From positions 248,001-312,000 of the forward strand of contig JAGCFW010000003.1 of NCBI GenBank assembly GCA_017649895.1: DNA of 64,000 nucleotides, written 5' to 3'. The position numbers were made by a program, and so were the translations under genes. Each line of letters opens with the position of its first letter. The first letter of the stretch is position 1. The DNA is from Alphaproteobacteria bacterium (GTDB taxonomy: Bacteria > Pseudomonadota > Alphaproteobacteria > UBA3830). This document shows, piece after piece, positions 53,121 to 61,104 of this stretch. The notes below the pieces were generated by a model. The model did no database searches, had not been told where the DNA came from, and saw nothing but the letters and a program-made list of their open reading frames with translations.

Positions 53121-53702
53121 GTGGATTTGAGATTAAAAGAAAAGGTCGAGGGCGAAATTATCGCTCTCGATGACGCGAAAAATTACGTTCATGCAAACGG
53201 AAATTTTGACGATGAATTAATCAAAACTTTGATAAAATCAGGAAGAGAAATTATAGAAAAAATTCTGCATCAATCCATCTTAAAGGAAAGATGGACATGC
53301 AAATATTTTCGAACGGAATTTCTCAATAAAAAATCAACAACGTATCCGAGTATTTACGATTCAACCGTGATCATACCCTTTCCGAAAACTCCCGTACTGG
53401 AAATTAACAATGTTTACGCCGACGATCGTATAGTTAATTGCAAAAAATATCACATCGAAAAAACCGGTCCGCGTTATTATCTCGTTATTCGAAATTTGAA
53501 AAATTTGGATCAAATAAATTCCTTCACAATCGATTTCGATGCGGGAATAGCGAAGGACTTTAAATCGGTTCCCAGCATATTTCGCATAGCAAATTTGATG
53601 ATCGTTGCCCAGCATTACGAAAAGAGAAATTCAGACCAAAATTTTGTTCCGAAAATCGCGAAAACTATGCTGTCCAACTACATACAATTCGGAGGTTTTT
53701 AA
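53121..53702 (+). CDS. phage head-tail connector protein (gp6-like)
   Basis: 193 residues from a GTG at 53121 with AAAGGAG upstream; the longer open frame overlaps the capsid gene. ALDDAKNYVHANGNFDDELI near 17 and LIKSGREIIEKILHQSILKE match the helical start of phiE125 gp8/HK97 gp6-type connectors, and VIIPFPKTPVLEINNVYADD near 85 fits the family's beta insertion. It forms the ring below the portal. Its place in the order (after capsid) equals gene 6 of the gene transfer agent. Confidence 0.75.
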   Translation: MDLRLKEKVEGEIIALDDAKNYVHANGNFDDELIKTLIKSGREIIEKILHQSILKERWTCKYFRTEFLNKKSTTYPSIYDSTVIIPFPKTPVLEINNVYADDRIVNCKKYHIEKTGPRYYLVIRNLKNLDQINSFTIDFDAGIAKDFKSVPSIFRIANLMIVAQHYEKRNSDQNFVPKIAKTMLSNYIQFGGF

Positions 53703-53703
53703 A

Positions 53704-54006
53704 ATGTCGGAACGACTATTCAACACAAAAATAGAAATCGAAAAATTAGAACGGAAACTTTCCGAAAATAATACCTGGAAATCTGAATTTTTACCTTGGC
53801 AGGAACTATGGGCATCGATTCAATTGGGAAACATCGCCATCACAAAAACTAACTACGTCTTCAGAGTAAAATGGAGAGGAGAATTTCCTAAAAAATTTCG
53901 TGTCATCGTAAATGGTGTGATTTTTTTCCCGACTCAAATGGTGGCAATTGATCTGAAAAACGATCTGGTAATTTTTCACGCCGTAAGAGAAGGAGATCAA
54001 AAATGA
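53704..54006 (+). CDS. phage head-tail adaptor
   Basis: 100 residues from the ATG at 53704, with GGAGG nine bases upstream. Beta-rich: LPWQELWASIQLGNIAITKT, YVFRVKWRG and VNGVIFFPTQMVAIDLKNDL follow the Phage_H_T_join/SPP1 gp16 pattern of a strand, a W-A-x-I motif and a late GxxF strand. The next gene overlaps by four bases (ATGA). Equivalent in order to gene 7 of the gene transfer agent. Confidence 0.7.
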   Translation: MSERLFNTKIEIEKLERKLSENNTWKSEFLPWQELWASIQLGNIAITKTNYVFRVKWRGEFPKKFRVIVNGVIFFPTQMVAIDLKNDLVIFHAVREGDQK

Positions 54007-54377
54007 TTCCTTGGGATTTCGGGTTAATTCAAGCATTGCGAGAAAAAATTGGTTGGGAAATTTTCCCATCCGATCCCCCTGAAAATATTGGATATCCATA
54101 TTTAATTTTGGAAATCGGGGAAATGAAATACCGATCGGATCAGACAATCCTGGTCGAGATGAATTTGCGACTAATCGACTCAGATAAGCCATCGTGTAAA
54201 ATCTACGAATTTTGCAAAACCTTACAAAAAACCGTTATGAAAGATTTATCGCTGCGTAACGATAACCAAGATATCGGAAAAGCTGCGCTGAAAATTGATC
54301 GTATTGTTACAGCCAAAAATAATCAAACCGTTAAACTAATCGCAATAATAAAATTGAAAAATATTGAAGGAGAATAA
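54003..54377 (+). CDS. DUF3168-like tail terminator protein
   Basis: 124 residues. IQALREKIGWEIFPSDPPEN, YPYLILEIGEMKYRSDQTIL and the final VKLIAIIKLKNIEGE follow the DUF3168/gpU-like pattern, which caps the tail tube at the head side. It overlaps the adaptor gene by four bases. Position equals gene 8 of the gene transfer agent. The major tail-tube gene expected next is not recognisable. Confidence 0.65.
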   Translation: MIPWDFGLIQALREKIGWEIFPSDPPENIGYPYLILEIGEMKYRSDQTILVEMNLRLIDSDKPSCKIYEFCKTLQKTVMKDLSLRNDNQDIGKAALKIDRIVTAKNNQTVKLIAIIKLKNIEGE

Positions 54378-54379
54378 AA

Positions 54380-54583
54380 ATGAAAATCTTAAAAGAAAAT
54401 ACTCAACAAGCGTTGTTATTGGCAGAAAAAAAATTAGCGAACGCCATGGAGGTATACAGAACAAATAAAGAAAAAATTCCCGCGAAATTGGGCAGAAAAT
54501 TTCAAAAACTTTTGGATGCTTGCTTGGAATTTTTGAAAGAATTTAAAAAAAATTCAAATGAGAAAGGAAAAATCTATGGATAA
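54380..54583 (+). CDS. small helical phage protein
   Basis: 67 residues, all helical by composition (NTQQALLLAEKKLANAMEVY, KLLDACLEFLKEFKKN). AAGGAG precedes the ATG. It lies between the tail terminator and a second tiny gene, the region where tail-assembly chaperones sit in siphophages. It shares the motif CLEFL with the next gene. No firm family assignment. Confidence 0.5.
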   Translation: MKILKENTQQALLLAEKKLANAMEVYRTNKEKIPAKLGRKFQKLLDACLEFLKEFKKNSNEKGKIYG

Positions 54584-54737
54584 AATTGTGAAAAATTCAT
54601 CTGAACAAAATATTATGAATGATATCGACCTCAACGATATATATTCGGAAGAAAATCTATCAGACGAAAGCCTGTCCGACTGCTTGGAATTTTTGATCAG
54701 AATAACTCCAACCACTATGCCTGAATGGATGAATTGA
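54576..54737 (+). CDS. small acidic phage protein, possibly tail-assembly chaperone-like
   Basis: 53 residues from the ATG at 54576 (AAAGGA upstream; an in-frame ATG at 54558 is also open). An acidic middle (DIDLNDIYSEENLSDESLSD) is followed by CLEFLIRITPTTMPEWMN. The end, with its ITPxxMPEWM, recalls short tail-assembly chaperones of gene transfer agents, but this is weak. It overlaps the previous gene by eight bases in the +1 frame. The two genes share a 16-base identical run (TGCTTGGAATTTTTGA). Confidence 0.45.
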   Translation: MDKIVKNSSEQNIMNDIDLNDIYSEENLSDESLSDCLEFLIRITPTTMPEWMN

Positions 54738-54759
54738 AATCCGATGAAAGGAGCAAAAA

Positions 54760-55263
54760 ATGAATGAAATTATTTTGGGAATAGCCGGATTACCTCAAGA
54801 ACGAGCGAGAAATTGCGTACAGGAATTAATACCGATCGCCAATGGTAACTTCAAAAAATCCGTTAATGGAAATTTGCTGTTCCTGGAAACTTCTAAACGA
54901 CAAAAATATCGAAGTGTGATTTCCTGTAGCGATTCTCAATCGCCAATCATTGATAAAATTTGGATAGGCTCGCAGATCAATGTCGGATGTATACAGAATT
55001 TATGGCAAATAATTCGTCCGGGAGAAACAATATTGGATTTAATCCGCCCGGCAGTTTCCGGTTCAATTCGCGTAATAGATAATTTGGGTCAAAATGTTCC
55101 ACATTCAATCTCGGGAAATCGAATTCTTTTGAAAAAATCGAGCCCGCAAAAAACTTTCGTCAGCTTCCGACCTTGGCTGACGATGTTGGTAACAAATTTT
55201 TCTATGAAAACTAATGAATGGGAAATGGAAAGCGGTTGGAAACTGGAATCTGAAGAAATTTAA
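54760..55263 (+). CDS. phage-cluster protein of unknown function, possible tail component
   Basis: 167 residues with AAAGGAG upstream. Beta-rich: GNLLFLETSKRQKYRSVISC, KIWIGSQINVGCIQNLWQII, then FVSFRPWLTMLVTNFSMKTN and a terminal EWEMESGWKLESEEI. The last segment has the look of a tail or baseplate protein (a strand, then a Trp/Glu-rich end). I do not recognise the family. It is the last intact gene before the reversed EamA gene. Confidence 0.5.
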   Translation: MNEIILGIAGLPQERARNCVQELIPIANGNFKKSVNGNLLFLETSKRQKYRSVISCSDSQSPIIDKIWIGSQINVGCIQNLWQIIRPGETILDLIRPAVSGSIRVIDNLGQNVPHSISGNRILLKKSSPQKTFVSFRPWLTMLVTNFSMKTNEWEMESGWKLESEEI

Positions 55264-55288
55264 TTATCAAACAGAAGGAATAAAAATT

Positions 55289-55378
55289 ATGAAAAAAAAT
55301 TACAAAAATATGAGAAACAAAATACTAATTCATCGGATTGATTCTTTTCAAAAGAAACGACGCACGAAACAAAAATGA
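55289..55378 (+). CDS. 29-residue basic ORF
   Basis: Starts MKKNYKNMRNKILIHRIDSF and is strongly basic. AGAAGGA lies upstream at normal spacing, so it may be translated. It sits at the left edge of the EamA insertion and might be a remnant of a longer tail gene. Confidence 0.35.
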   Translation: MKKNYKNMRNKILIHRIDSFQKKRRTKQK

Positions 55379-55379
55379 T

Positions 55380-55440
55380 ATGAAAAAAATCGGAAACATG
55401 ACCTATATGGAAATTGCGAATTTCGCGGAATTAAACTCTC
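55380..55440 (+). pseudogene. possible truncated phage ORF at the EamA junction
   Basis: From the ATG at 55380 the frame reads MKKIGNMTYMEIANFAELN and then runs into the antisense of the EamA gene, which ends at 55431. The first 20 codons may be the start of a tail gene whose body was replaced. The downstream part of this frame has no protein-like character. Confidence 0.3.
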
Positions 55441-56315
55441 GCTTTTTTCTTCCTGCGATTTTCGCTATATCCCAAATAAAGTGTGCATGGTATCAAAATC
55501 AGCGCGCCGGCATAAACATTCTTTCCCGGAATTTCGAGGAAAAATATAAAGGCAAAAAAGGCAGCTACCAACAATTCCAAATAGCGATACGGAGCGACCG
55601 CGGAAACATCCACCAAACTAAAGGCTTTAAATATGAAATACTGGATAAGGTTGCCGCCCGCTCCCAAAAGAAAGAGCATCGCAAACTCAAATGGAGTCGG
55701 GGTCGTCCAAACTTTGCATGCGGTTGGGAACGAAACAACGCTCGTGATAAGCGCGAAGTAAAACAGCATTGTGATACGACTTTCCTCCGCTTTAACCATT
55801 GTCTTTATGAGAATATCCTGCAAGGCAAAAAGAAAAGCTGCTCCGATCGGAATGAAGTAAAGTACGTTAAAGTGAAAATCGTCGTCGGAAGTCCAAGTCG
55901 TAATAATCGTCAATCCGATGAATCCGATCAAGGTCGCGATCCATCGAAACCCCGTTACATTTTCACGGAGGATAATTCTGGACAGAACCAACGAAAACAA
56001 CGGAATCGTCCAAAGAATAATTACAACCTCAGCCAACGGCAACTTAATAACGGCAAAAATGTAAAGGAAGAAACTTATCGCGCCCAGAATTCCACGAATG
56101 ACGTTCAAAAAGAATTGATTCGTTTTAAACGCCGATTTGCCTTGAGCGATTACGAAAGGCAGCAGGGAAACCAATCCGAAAAAAAATCGGAAAAAAGTTA
56201 CTTCAAAGGCATCCAATCGCTGCCCCATGAATTTCGAAACAATATCGTTGGCGCAACTAACAAACATTTGACAGAAAAAAAACGCAATTCCCTGCCAATA
56301 CCTACTCAAAGTCAT
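55431..56315 (-). CDS. EamA/DMT-family membrane transporter
   Basis: 294 residues, about ten helices in two five-helix EamA repeats (FMGQRLDAFEVTFFRFFFGL in the first, ALQDILIKTMVKAEESRITM in the second). GGAGAG upstream of the ATG and TATAAA about 30 bases further suggest its own expression. The family moves amino acids, nucleotide sugars, drugs or, in Rickettsia, S-adenosylmethionine; the substrate is unknown. The only leftward gene within the phage-derived cluster. It occupies the place where tail-tube, tape-measure and adjoining tail genes would be expected. Confidence 0.85.
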   Translation of the reverse strand: MTLSRYWQGIAFFFCQMFVSCANDIVSKFMGQRLDAFEVTFFRFFFGLVSLLPFVIAQGKSAFKTNQFFLNVIRGILGAISFFLYIFAVIKLPLAEVVIILWTIPLFSLVLSRIILRENVTGFRWIATLIGFIGLTIITTWTSDDDFHFNVLYFIPIGAAFLFALQDILIKTMVKAEESRITMLFYFALITSVVSFPTACKVWTTPTPFEFAMLFLLGAGGNLIQYFIFKAFSLVDVSAVAPYRYLELLVAAFFAFIFFLEIPGKNVYAGALILIPCTLYLGYSENRRKKKARV

Positions 56316-56363
56316 GAACTCTCCGATAAAAAATTAGGTTATTTATAGCATTTATGGTGAAAA

Positions 56364-58040
56364 ATGAAAATATTTTTTAATTGGTGCGCTAACTTCCACG
56401 ATGATTCCGAATGGAGCAATGATGAGGAAATTTTTTCCTTGTACATCGTCCAGAGGGAAGGAAGTTTCGCGACAGCACGAGTATCTATCAAAGCAAAAAA
56501 GCTTGAGCACAAATTTGCACGAATCGGAATCGAAAAAAACGGTCAGATAAAAACAATTTTTCGCGGAAAATTAATTTCTTTCCCGATGAGTTGCGAAGAT
56601 TTAATTATGACTATTGAAATTTTATCCGAGCCAAGTGATTATCAAACTCAACTTCAAAATTTTTCTCAAAAAAATCGAAGCCAATATGAAGCAAAAAATC
56701 CCGAAATTATTTTCGATGATTTGTTTTTTTCGGAGAAAGATAATCCGACAATTTTTCTGGAAGGATCGAGCAAAATTTTTTATTGGAATATGGCGACAGG
56801 AAAATTATCTCTGTCAGATATCAACCACGGAGAAAAAATTTTTGAAATTTCGAAGCAAGATATTTTGAAAAATTCCACTCGGATAAAATTAGCCCGCGAA
56901 CCTTACGGGGAAATTCGACTCAATCTTTCGGCAAGTTGGATTCAAAAAATTTACGGTTATGTTAATTTAATGCCGATGATCGCGCAACGATTTTGTTTAA
57001 ATCGACTGAATTCTTTTACGAATCTTGCGCCATGTTTTCGGAACAGTTCGCAAAATGGATATTCGCTGATTTTTAATGACGTAAAAACAATCAATCCGAA
57101 CGGTAGAGGAATTTTGAACAGATTTCCAGAGGTCTCTAATCCGATAAAAATCAAAAATAATCATGGTGAAAAATTTGCAAAATTTCGTCGCTTTTACTTT
57201 GACGGAAAATTTGTTTTGGGATGGGAATATCATCAAAAGCGAACCGAAAATGTTTGCATCTCAATTCGTGATAAAAATCATTCGCGATGCAAAGATATTT
57301 CCATAAAACTGGGAGCAATCCAACTGTCAAAAAATTATCCGAGATGGTACGCATTCACAAATTACTTATGTGCCGATCGAGTAATTCATGACGAATGGAT
57401 TTACGAGTGCGATACCCCTCACGATTCAAACGAAAATTTCGATAAATCTAAATGGAGAAAAATAAAAAAAGTTCCCGACGCGTTGAAAGATGACCAGCTT
57501 AGTTCTTTTTTCGCGACGAATCGAGGAAAATCGGCAATCCGATACGCATTACAAAAAGCTGCGGCACTTATAAACTTTTCGCGACGTTATGTGACAATAA
57601 ATTTCAGTTTGGACGCAAATAAATTTTTGGATATTTCCGTAAACGATGCGATCAAAATTTCAGATTTGTATTCACATCCGATTACTGCAAAAGTAATTCA
57701 AACAAAATTAATTTTGAACGAAAAAAATCGATTATTGAATATATCGGTCGGCTATTCTCCGGATAATATTTCGGACATTTTTCAGCTCGTAAAAAATTAC
57801 GATTTCGAAGTTAATCCTGATGAAGATCGAATCGAAATTTCGGATATTGTGAAAAACATTTCAATAGAAAATGATCCCGAATCACAAGAAAATTTGTTGA
57901 CCTCACGAACTTTTTCTTCGGAATCTGCCGCCGTAAATTTTTTGAAAAAACATCCGACAAAAATTCATGTCGATTTGCATCCCATCAGCCAAAAACGAGA
58001 AATTGTTCGAACAATAAATTTAAAAAATTTGGAGATTTAA
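56364..58040 (+). CDS. large phage-cluster protein, possible tail hub/baseplate component
   Basis: 558 residues. Beta-rich N terminus: FSLYIVQREGSFATARVSIK and RGKLISFPMSCEDLIMTIEI read like the first domain of siphophage tail-hub proteins. Basic, aromatic-rich middle; the C terminus holds LDISVNDAIKISDLYSHPIT and LLNISVGYSP. No signal peptide. The ribosome binding site is weak, unlike other genes of the cluster. Next gene follows after one base. By place it would be the distal tail part; family not recognised. Confidence 0.5.
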   Translation: MKIFFNWCANFHDDSEWSNDEEIFSLYIVQREGSFATARVSIKAKKLEHKFARIGIEKNGQIKTIFRGKLISFPMSCEDLIMTIEILSEPSDYQTQLQNFSQKNRSQYEAKNPEIIFDDLFFSEKDNPTIFLEGSSKIFYWNMATGKLSLSDINHGEKIFEISKQDILKNSTRIKLAREPYGEIRLNLSASWIQKIYGYVNLMPMIAQRFCLNRLNSFTNLAPCFRNSSQNGYSLIFNDVKTINPNGRGILNRFPEVSNPIKIKNNHGEKFAKFRRFYFDGKFVLGWEYHQKRTENVCISIRDKNHSRCKDISIKLGAIQLSKNYPRWYAFTNYLCADRVIHDEWIYECDTPHDSNENFDKSKWRKIKKVPDALKDDQLSSFFATNRGKSAIRYALQKAAALINFSRRYVTINFSLDANKFLDISVNDAIKISDLYSHPITAKVIQTKLILNEKNRLLNISVGYSPDNISDIFQLVKNYDFEVNPDEDRIEISDIVKNISIENDPESQENLLTSRTFSSESAAVNFLKKHPTKIHVDLHPISQKREIVRTINLKNLEI

Positions 58041-58041
58041 A

Positions 58042-58893
58042 ATGATAATAAGAAGCATAAGAAATTTCGGAAAAATGTATGATCAAGTCGCAAACATAGT
58101 TTCCGATACTGAAGAATTAATTCGAAACAGGTCAGTGTTGAATTTCGAAAATGACGACTACGAAGTCGAATTGGTGAAAAATTTTCCGGAAGAAATTTTC
58201 TTGAGAGCATCCCTTCGCCCCGTCGCAATAGATGAAGTTACAAAATTAATTCGAACAGATTCCAGAAGAAATTTCGTGATCGAAAACATTTATGATTCGA
58301 AATTTTTCCATTCGAATTCAGAGGTAAAAAATCACTTTTGCAAATCGATCTCTATACTCTATGAAGGCACGGGATATTACTTAAAAAATGATCAACATTT
58401 TGATTTCTCTGACAGACATTTTGAAAATTTCGAATTGGATTTTGATGACGAATTATTTCGCATGGACTTCCAAATTTGCGACGAAAAATTTCTATACGAA
58501 CAAACCGAAAATCTGAAAATTATTTTCGGTCCAAACGAAAAATATTCCGTTGTTTTTTATCCCTATGGCGGATTTTATTTTTACGGATGCCATCCGAAAC
58601 ACATTGAACCGTGCATTTGCTGCGCACAATTTGAACAAAAAGATTTACGAATAAAATCATACACTTACTCGTCTTTGCTGAACAAAAATATCGACGTCAC
58701 ACAAGCAAATTCTCGAAATAATAAAATTGAATTTATCGAATCTCCGCACATCGGCTTGTATGAAAAAATCAAAAATGGAGAAGTAAAAATCAAGATAAAA
58801 AATCGCAATGAAACGACTTTCAAAAGCACCGCGGTTTTTAATTTACCAAATACAAATTTGATTACGATAAAATTTATAAAGGAAGAAAAATGA
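58042..58893 (+). CDS. phage-cluster protein of unknown function
   Basis: 283 residues with GGAG upstream. Features: aromatic YEGTGYYLKNDQHFDFSDRH near 110, FYPYGGFYFYGCHPKHIEPC with a CICC run near 180-200, and a C-terminal Lys/Asn-rich strand set. In the gene transfer agent the gene before the peptidase is DUF2163, which also has a Cys-rich segment, but the sequence is too different for me to assign it. Overlaps the next gene by four bases. Confidence 0.5.
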   Translation: MIIRSIRNFGKMYDQVANIVSDTEELIRNRSVLNFENDDYEVELVKNFPEEIFLRASLRPVAIDEVTKLIRTDSRRNFVIENIYDSKFFHSNSEVKNHFCKSISILYEGTGYYLKNDQHFDFSDRHFENFELDFDDELFRMDFQICDEKFLYEQTENLKIIFGPNEKYSVVFYPYGGFYFYGCHPKHIEPCICCAQFEQKDLRIKSYTYSSLLNKNIDVTQANSRNNKIEFIESPHIGLYEKIKNGEVKIKIKNRNETTFKSTAVFNLPNTNLITIKFIKEEK

Positions 58894-59315
58894 ATAATGA
58901 TTTAAAAATTTTAGCAAAAACAATTTACGGCGAAGCAAGGGGAGAATTGAACAATTTCGGATTGGCTCCGCTGATCGCCGTCGGCAATGTCGTGTTAAAT
59001 CGACTTCGAAAAAATTTCGCAAACTCGATCGCTGAAGTATGTCTCGCGCCGCATCAATTTTCATGTTGGAATCGAAAAGATCCAAATTATGAAAAATTAA
59101 AAAATCTCGACGAGTCATCCACAATTTTCAAAACGTGTTTGAAAGTTTCAAAAAATTTAATCGAAGAGAAATGGCCCGATCTGACCGACGGATGCGATCA
59201 CTATCACGAAAAATCGATTAAGCCGTATTGGGCTGGGCAACTGACTCCCAAACGAATTTTCGGGAATCATTTGTTTTACAGCTTAAAAAATTTACTTAAC
59301 GAAAAAGGAGAATAA
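58890..59315 (+). CDS. cell-wall hydrolase, SleB/CwlJ family
   Basis: 141 residues. TIYGEARGE near 11-19 carries the catalytic Glu15, followed by AVGNVVLNRLRKN, APHQFSCWN near 55, and LTDGCDHYHEKSIKPYW near 103, the complete Hydrolase_2 pattern. It cleaves glycan strands of peptidoglycan. No signal peptide, so release would need the holin-like gene downstream or particle delivery. It may serve as endolysin or tail-associated lysin. Confidence 0.85.
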   Translation: MNNDLKILAKTIYGEARGELNNFGLAPLIAVGNVVLNRLRKNFANSIAEVCLAPHQFSCWNRKDPNYEKLKNLDESSTIFKTCLKVSKNLIEEKWPDLTDGCDHYHEKSIKPYWAGQLTPKRIFGNHLFYSLKNLLNEKGE

Positions 59316-59317
59316 AA

Positions 59318-59590
59318 ATGAAGCAAAATTGCAATAACAAAAATAAACAATCCAAAAAATCAATCGATCGCGAAAAAAGACGCCGCCTCATGATAATCGG
59401 AGCAAGTTGCGGGTTGGTTTTATGCCTGACGACTTTGGTAGTTTTCAAAAAAGAAATGTCAGAGGAGGTAATCGGCATCCTGTATATGATCACGGGAATT
59501 TTCGGAGCATGTTTGATGGACGCTTACAATTTCGAATTTGGATTTTTAAAGAAAAAATTTCGCAACAAAAATAAATCTAAGAGAGATTAA
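59318..59590 (+). CDS. small two-helix membrane protein, holin-like
   Basis: 90 residues: basic N terminus, helix at about 24-42 (LMIIGASCGLVLCLTTLVVF), a short turn, helix at about 50-70 (VIGILYMITGIFGACLMDAY), and a basic tail. Size, topology and position directly after the hydrolase fit a holin. AAGGAG upstream. Last gene of the cluster. Confidence 0.6.
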   Translation: MKQNCNNKNKQSKKSIDREKRRRLMIIGASCGLVLCLTTLVVFKKEMSEEVIGILYMITGIFGACLMDAYNFEFGFLKKKFRNKNKSKRD

Positions 59591-59607
59591 ACGAAAAATC
59601 TAAAGTC

Positions 59608-60972
59608 ATGGAAAAAATGTCGCTTTTAACTTACAATGAACTGAGTAATTTAGAGACGAATATGGATTTCGAAAATTTTCTTTGGGCGATTCCTTTTTTG
59701 GGAATAATTTTTTCCATGTCTTTTCTTCCGCTGATTGCTCCGAATTTTTCTGAAAAGCATGGCGGAACGATTCCTTTTGCGTGGACTGTAGTTTATTTGG
59801 CATGCGTCGCGTGGTTTTTTGGCTTTCACGAGTTGATACCGGCAATTCTCGAACCATTGCTCAACGATTACGTTTCATTCATCGTTCAAATCGCGACTTT
59901 ATATGTAGTTGCGGGCGGAATTTTTGTTGATTTTCCGAATGGAAAAGGTCCCGTCTTCAATACCATGTTTTTGTTCTTCGGATCTCTGTTGGCGGGATGG
60001 ATCGGAACGACGGGAGCGGCAATGCTCTTGATTCGTCCGTTTTTGAGAGCGAATGCACAAAGAAGATATAAAGTTCATTTGATGGTTTTTTTCATTTTTT
60101 TGGTCGCAAATATCGGGGGCGCGGCAACTCCGTTGGGCGATCCTCCCCTATTCATCGGATTCTTGAAAGGCGTCGATTTCTTCTGGTTCATCCAGCATTT
60201 GTCTCCCGTTTTATTCGGAACAATTTTCGTTCTTTGCGGATTGTTTTACATCGTCGACACAATTCTGTTTAAAAAAGAGACTGGACGTTTCGCAGCGAGC
60301 CGCGACAGCGTATCTTTTGTGATCAAAGGAGCGAGAAATTTGTTTTTTCTCGTCATGGTTTTGTTTACGGTGATTTTATGTCAATTTGAAAGTTCGTTCG
60401 AAATCGCCGGACAAACATACAACTATTCTTCGATTTTGCGCAACGTAGTTTTGGTATCGATTGCTGTACTATCTCTCAAACTTACTCATAAAAATATTCG
60501 AGAGGAAAATGGTTTTACCTTCACGCCGATTCGGGAAGTCGCGGAATTTTTCGTGGCAATTTTCATAACGGTCGCCCCAATCCTTTCGATTTTATCCAAG
60601 GGAGAAAATGGATCACTGGCGATGATTTTCAACTGGATCGCGCCGGGCGGAGAATTCATCTTGAGTAAATGCTTCTGGGCAAGCGGACTTCTTTCTTCGA
60701 TATTGGACAACGCTCCGACCTTCTTGATTTTCTTCCATCTTGCCTCGGGAAATGCTGCGGAATTGATGACAACCAAAGCGGCGATCTTGACGTCTTTCTC
60801 GATCTCCACAGTGTTCATGGGAGCGCTAACCTACATCGGAAACGCGCCTAACTTAATGGTTCGATCAATTTCAGAACATTACGGAATCAAGGTGCCATCC
60901 TTCCTCGGTTTCATGGGCTGGTCAATCGGAATTTTAGCCCCGATATTCTTGGTAATTTCGTGGTTACTGTAG
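59608..60972 (+). CDS. NhaD-like Na+/H+ antiporter (ion transporter superfamily)
   Basis: 454 residues from the ATG at 59608; in-frame ATGs at 59617 and 59662 are possible, the last giving a more usual N terminus (MDFENFLWAIPFLG). About twelve helices. Two re-entrant motifs are visible: LVANIGGAATPLGDPPLFIG near 170 and SSILDNAPTFLIFFHL near 370, both typical of the NhaD/ArsB/citrate transporter fold. It probably exchanges Na+ for H+. It lies 17 bases beyond the phage cluster. Confidence 0.85.
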   Translation: MEKMSLLTYNELSNLETNMDFENFLWAIPFLGIIFSMSFLPLIAPNFSEKHGGTIPFAWTVVYLACVAWFFGFHELIPAILEPLLNDYVSFIVQIATLYVVAGGIFVDFPNGKGPVFNTMFLFFGSLLAGWIGTTGAAMLLIRPFLRANAQRRYKVHLMVFFIFLVANIGGAATPLGDPPLFIGFLKGVDFFWFIQHLSPVLFGTIFVLCGLFYIVDTILFKKETGRFAASRDSVSFVIKGARNLFFLVMVLFTVILCQFESSFEIAGQTYNYSSILRNVVLVSIAVLSLKLTHKNIREENGFTFTPIREVAEFFVAIFITVAPILSILSKGENGSLAMIFNWIAPGGEFILSKCFWASGLLSSILDNAPTFLIFFHLASGNAAELMTTKAAILTSFSISTVFMGALTYIGNAPNLMVRSISEHYGIKVPSFLGFMGWSIGILAPIFLVISWLL

Positions 60973-61036
60973 GGAAAGTTTTTTCCGAATAGTTGATTGA
61001 ATTCACAGAGAAATCCTATCACAAAAACTTTTGATT

Positions 61037-61067
61037 AAAAAAGGGATTTTCAACAAGTGAAAATCCC
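61037..61067 (-). terminator. intrinsic terminator of the coiled-coil gene at 61105
   Basis: On the minus strand GGGATTTTC-ACTTGTT-GAAAATCCC followed by TTTTTT. The A run on the other side makes it potentially bidirectional with the antiporter gene. Confidence 0.88.
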
Positions 61068-61104
61068 AAAAAAAGACAGGAAAAAATGAAAAAACTTTTG
61101 CAAA

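Noticed and set aside
54542-54576. Lambda-type -1 frameshift joining the two tiny tail-region genes
   Set aside because: The second gene lies in the +1 frame relative to the first, so a -1 slip at the A run would not enter it. A +1 or -2 event remains possible but unsupported.
55338-56348. 336-codon rightward ORF overlapping the EamA gene
   Set aside because: The protein is basic and lacks domain character, whereas the opposite strand gives a complete ten-helix EamA transporter with a ribosome binding site. Only the first 20 codons may be a real remnant.
58042-58893. Call as DUF2163 (gene transfer agent gene 13)
   Set aside because: Position fits and a Cys-rich segment is present, but I could not match the family's conserved blocks, so the gene is left as unknown.
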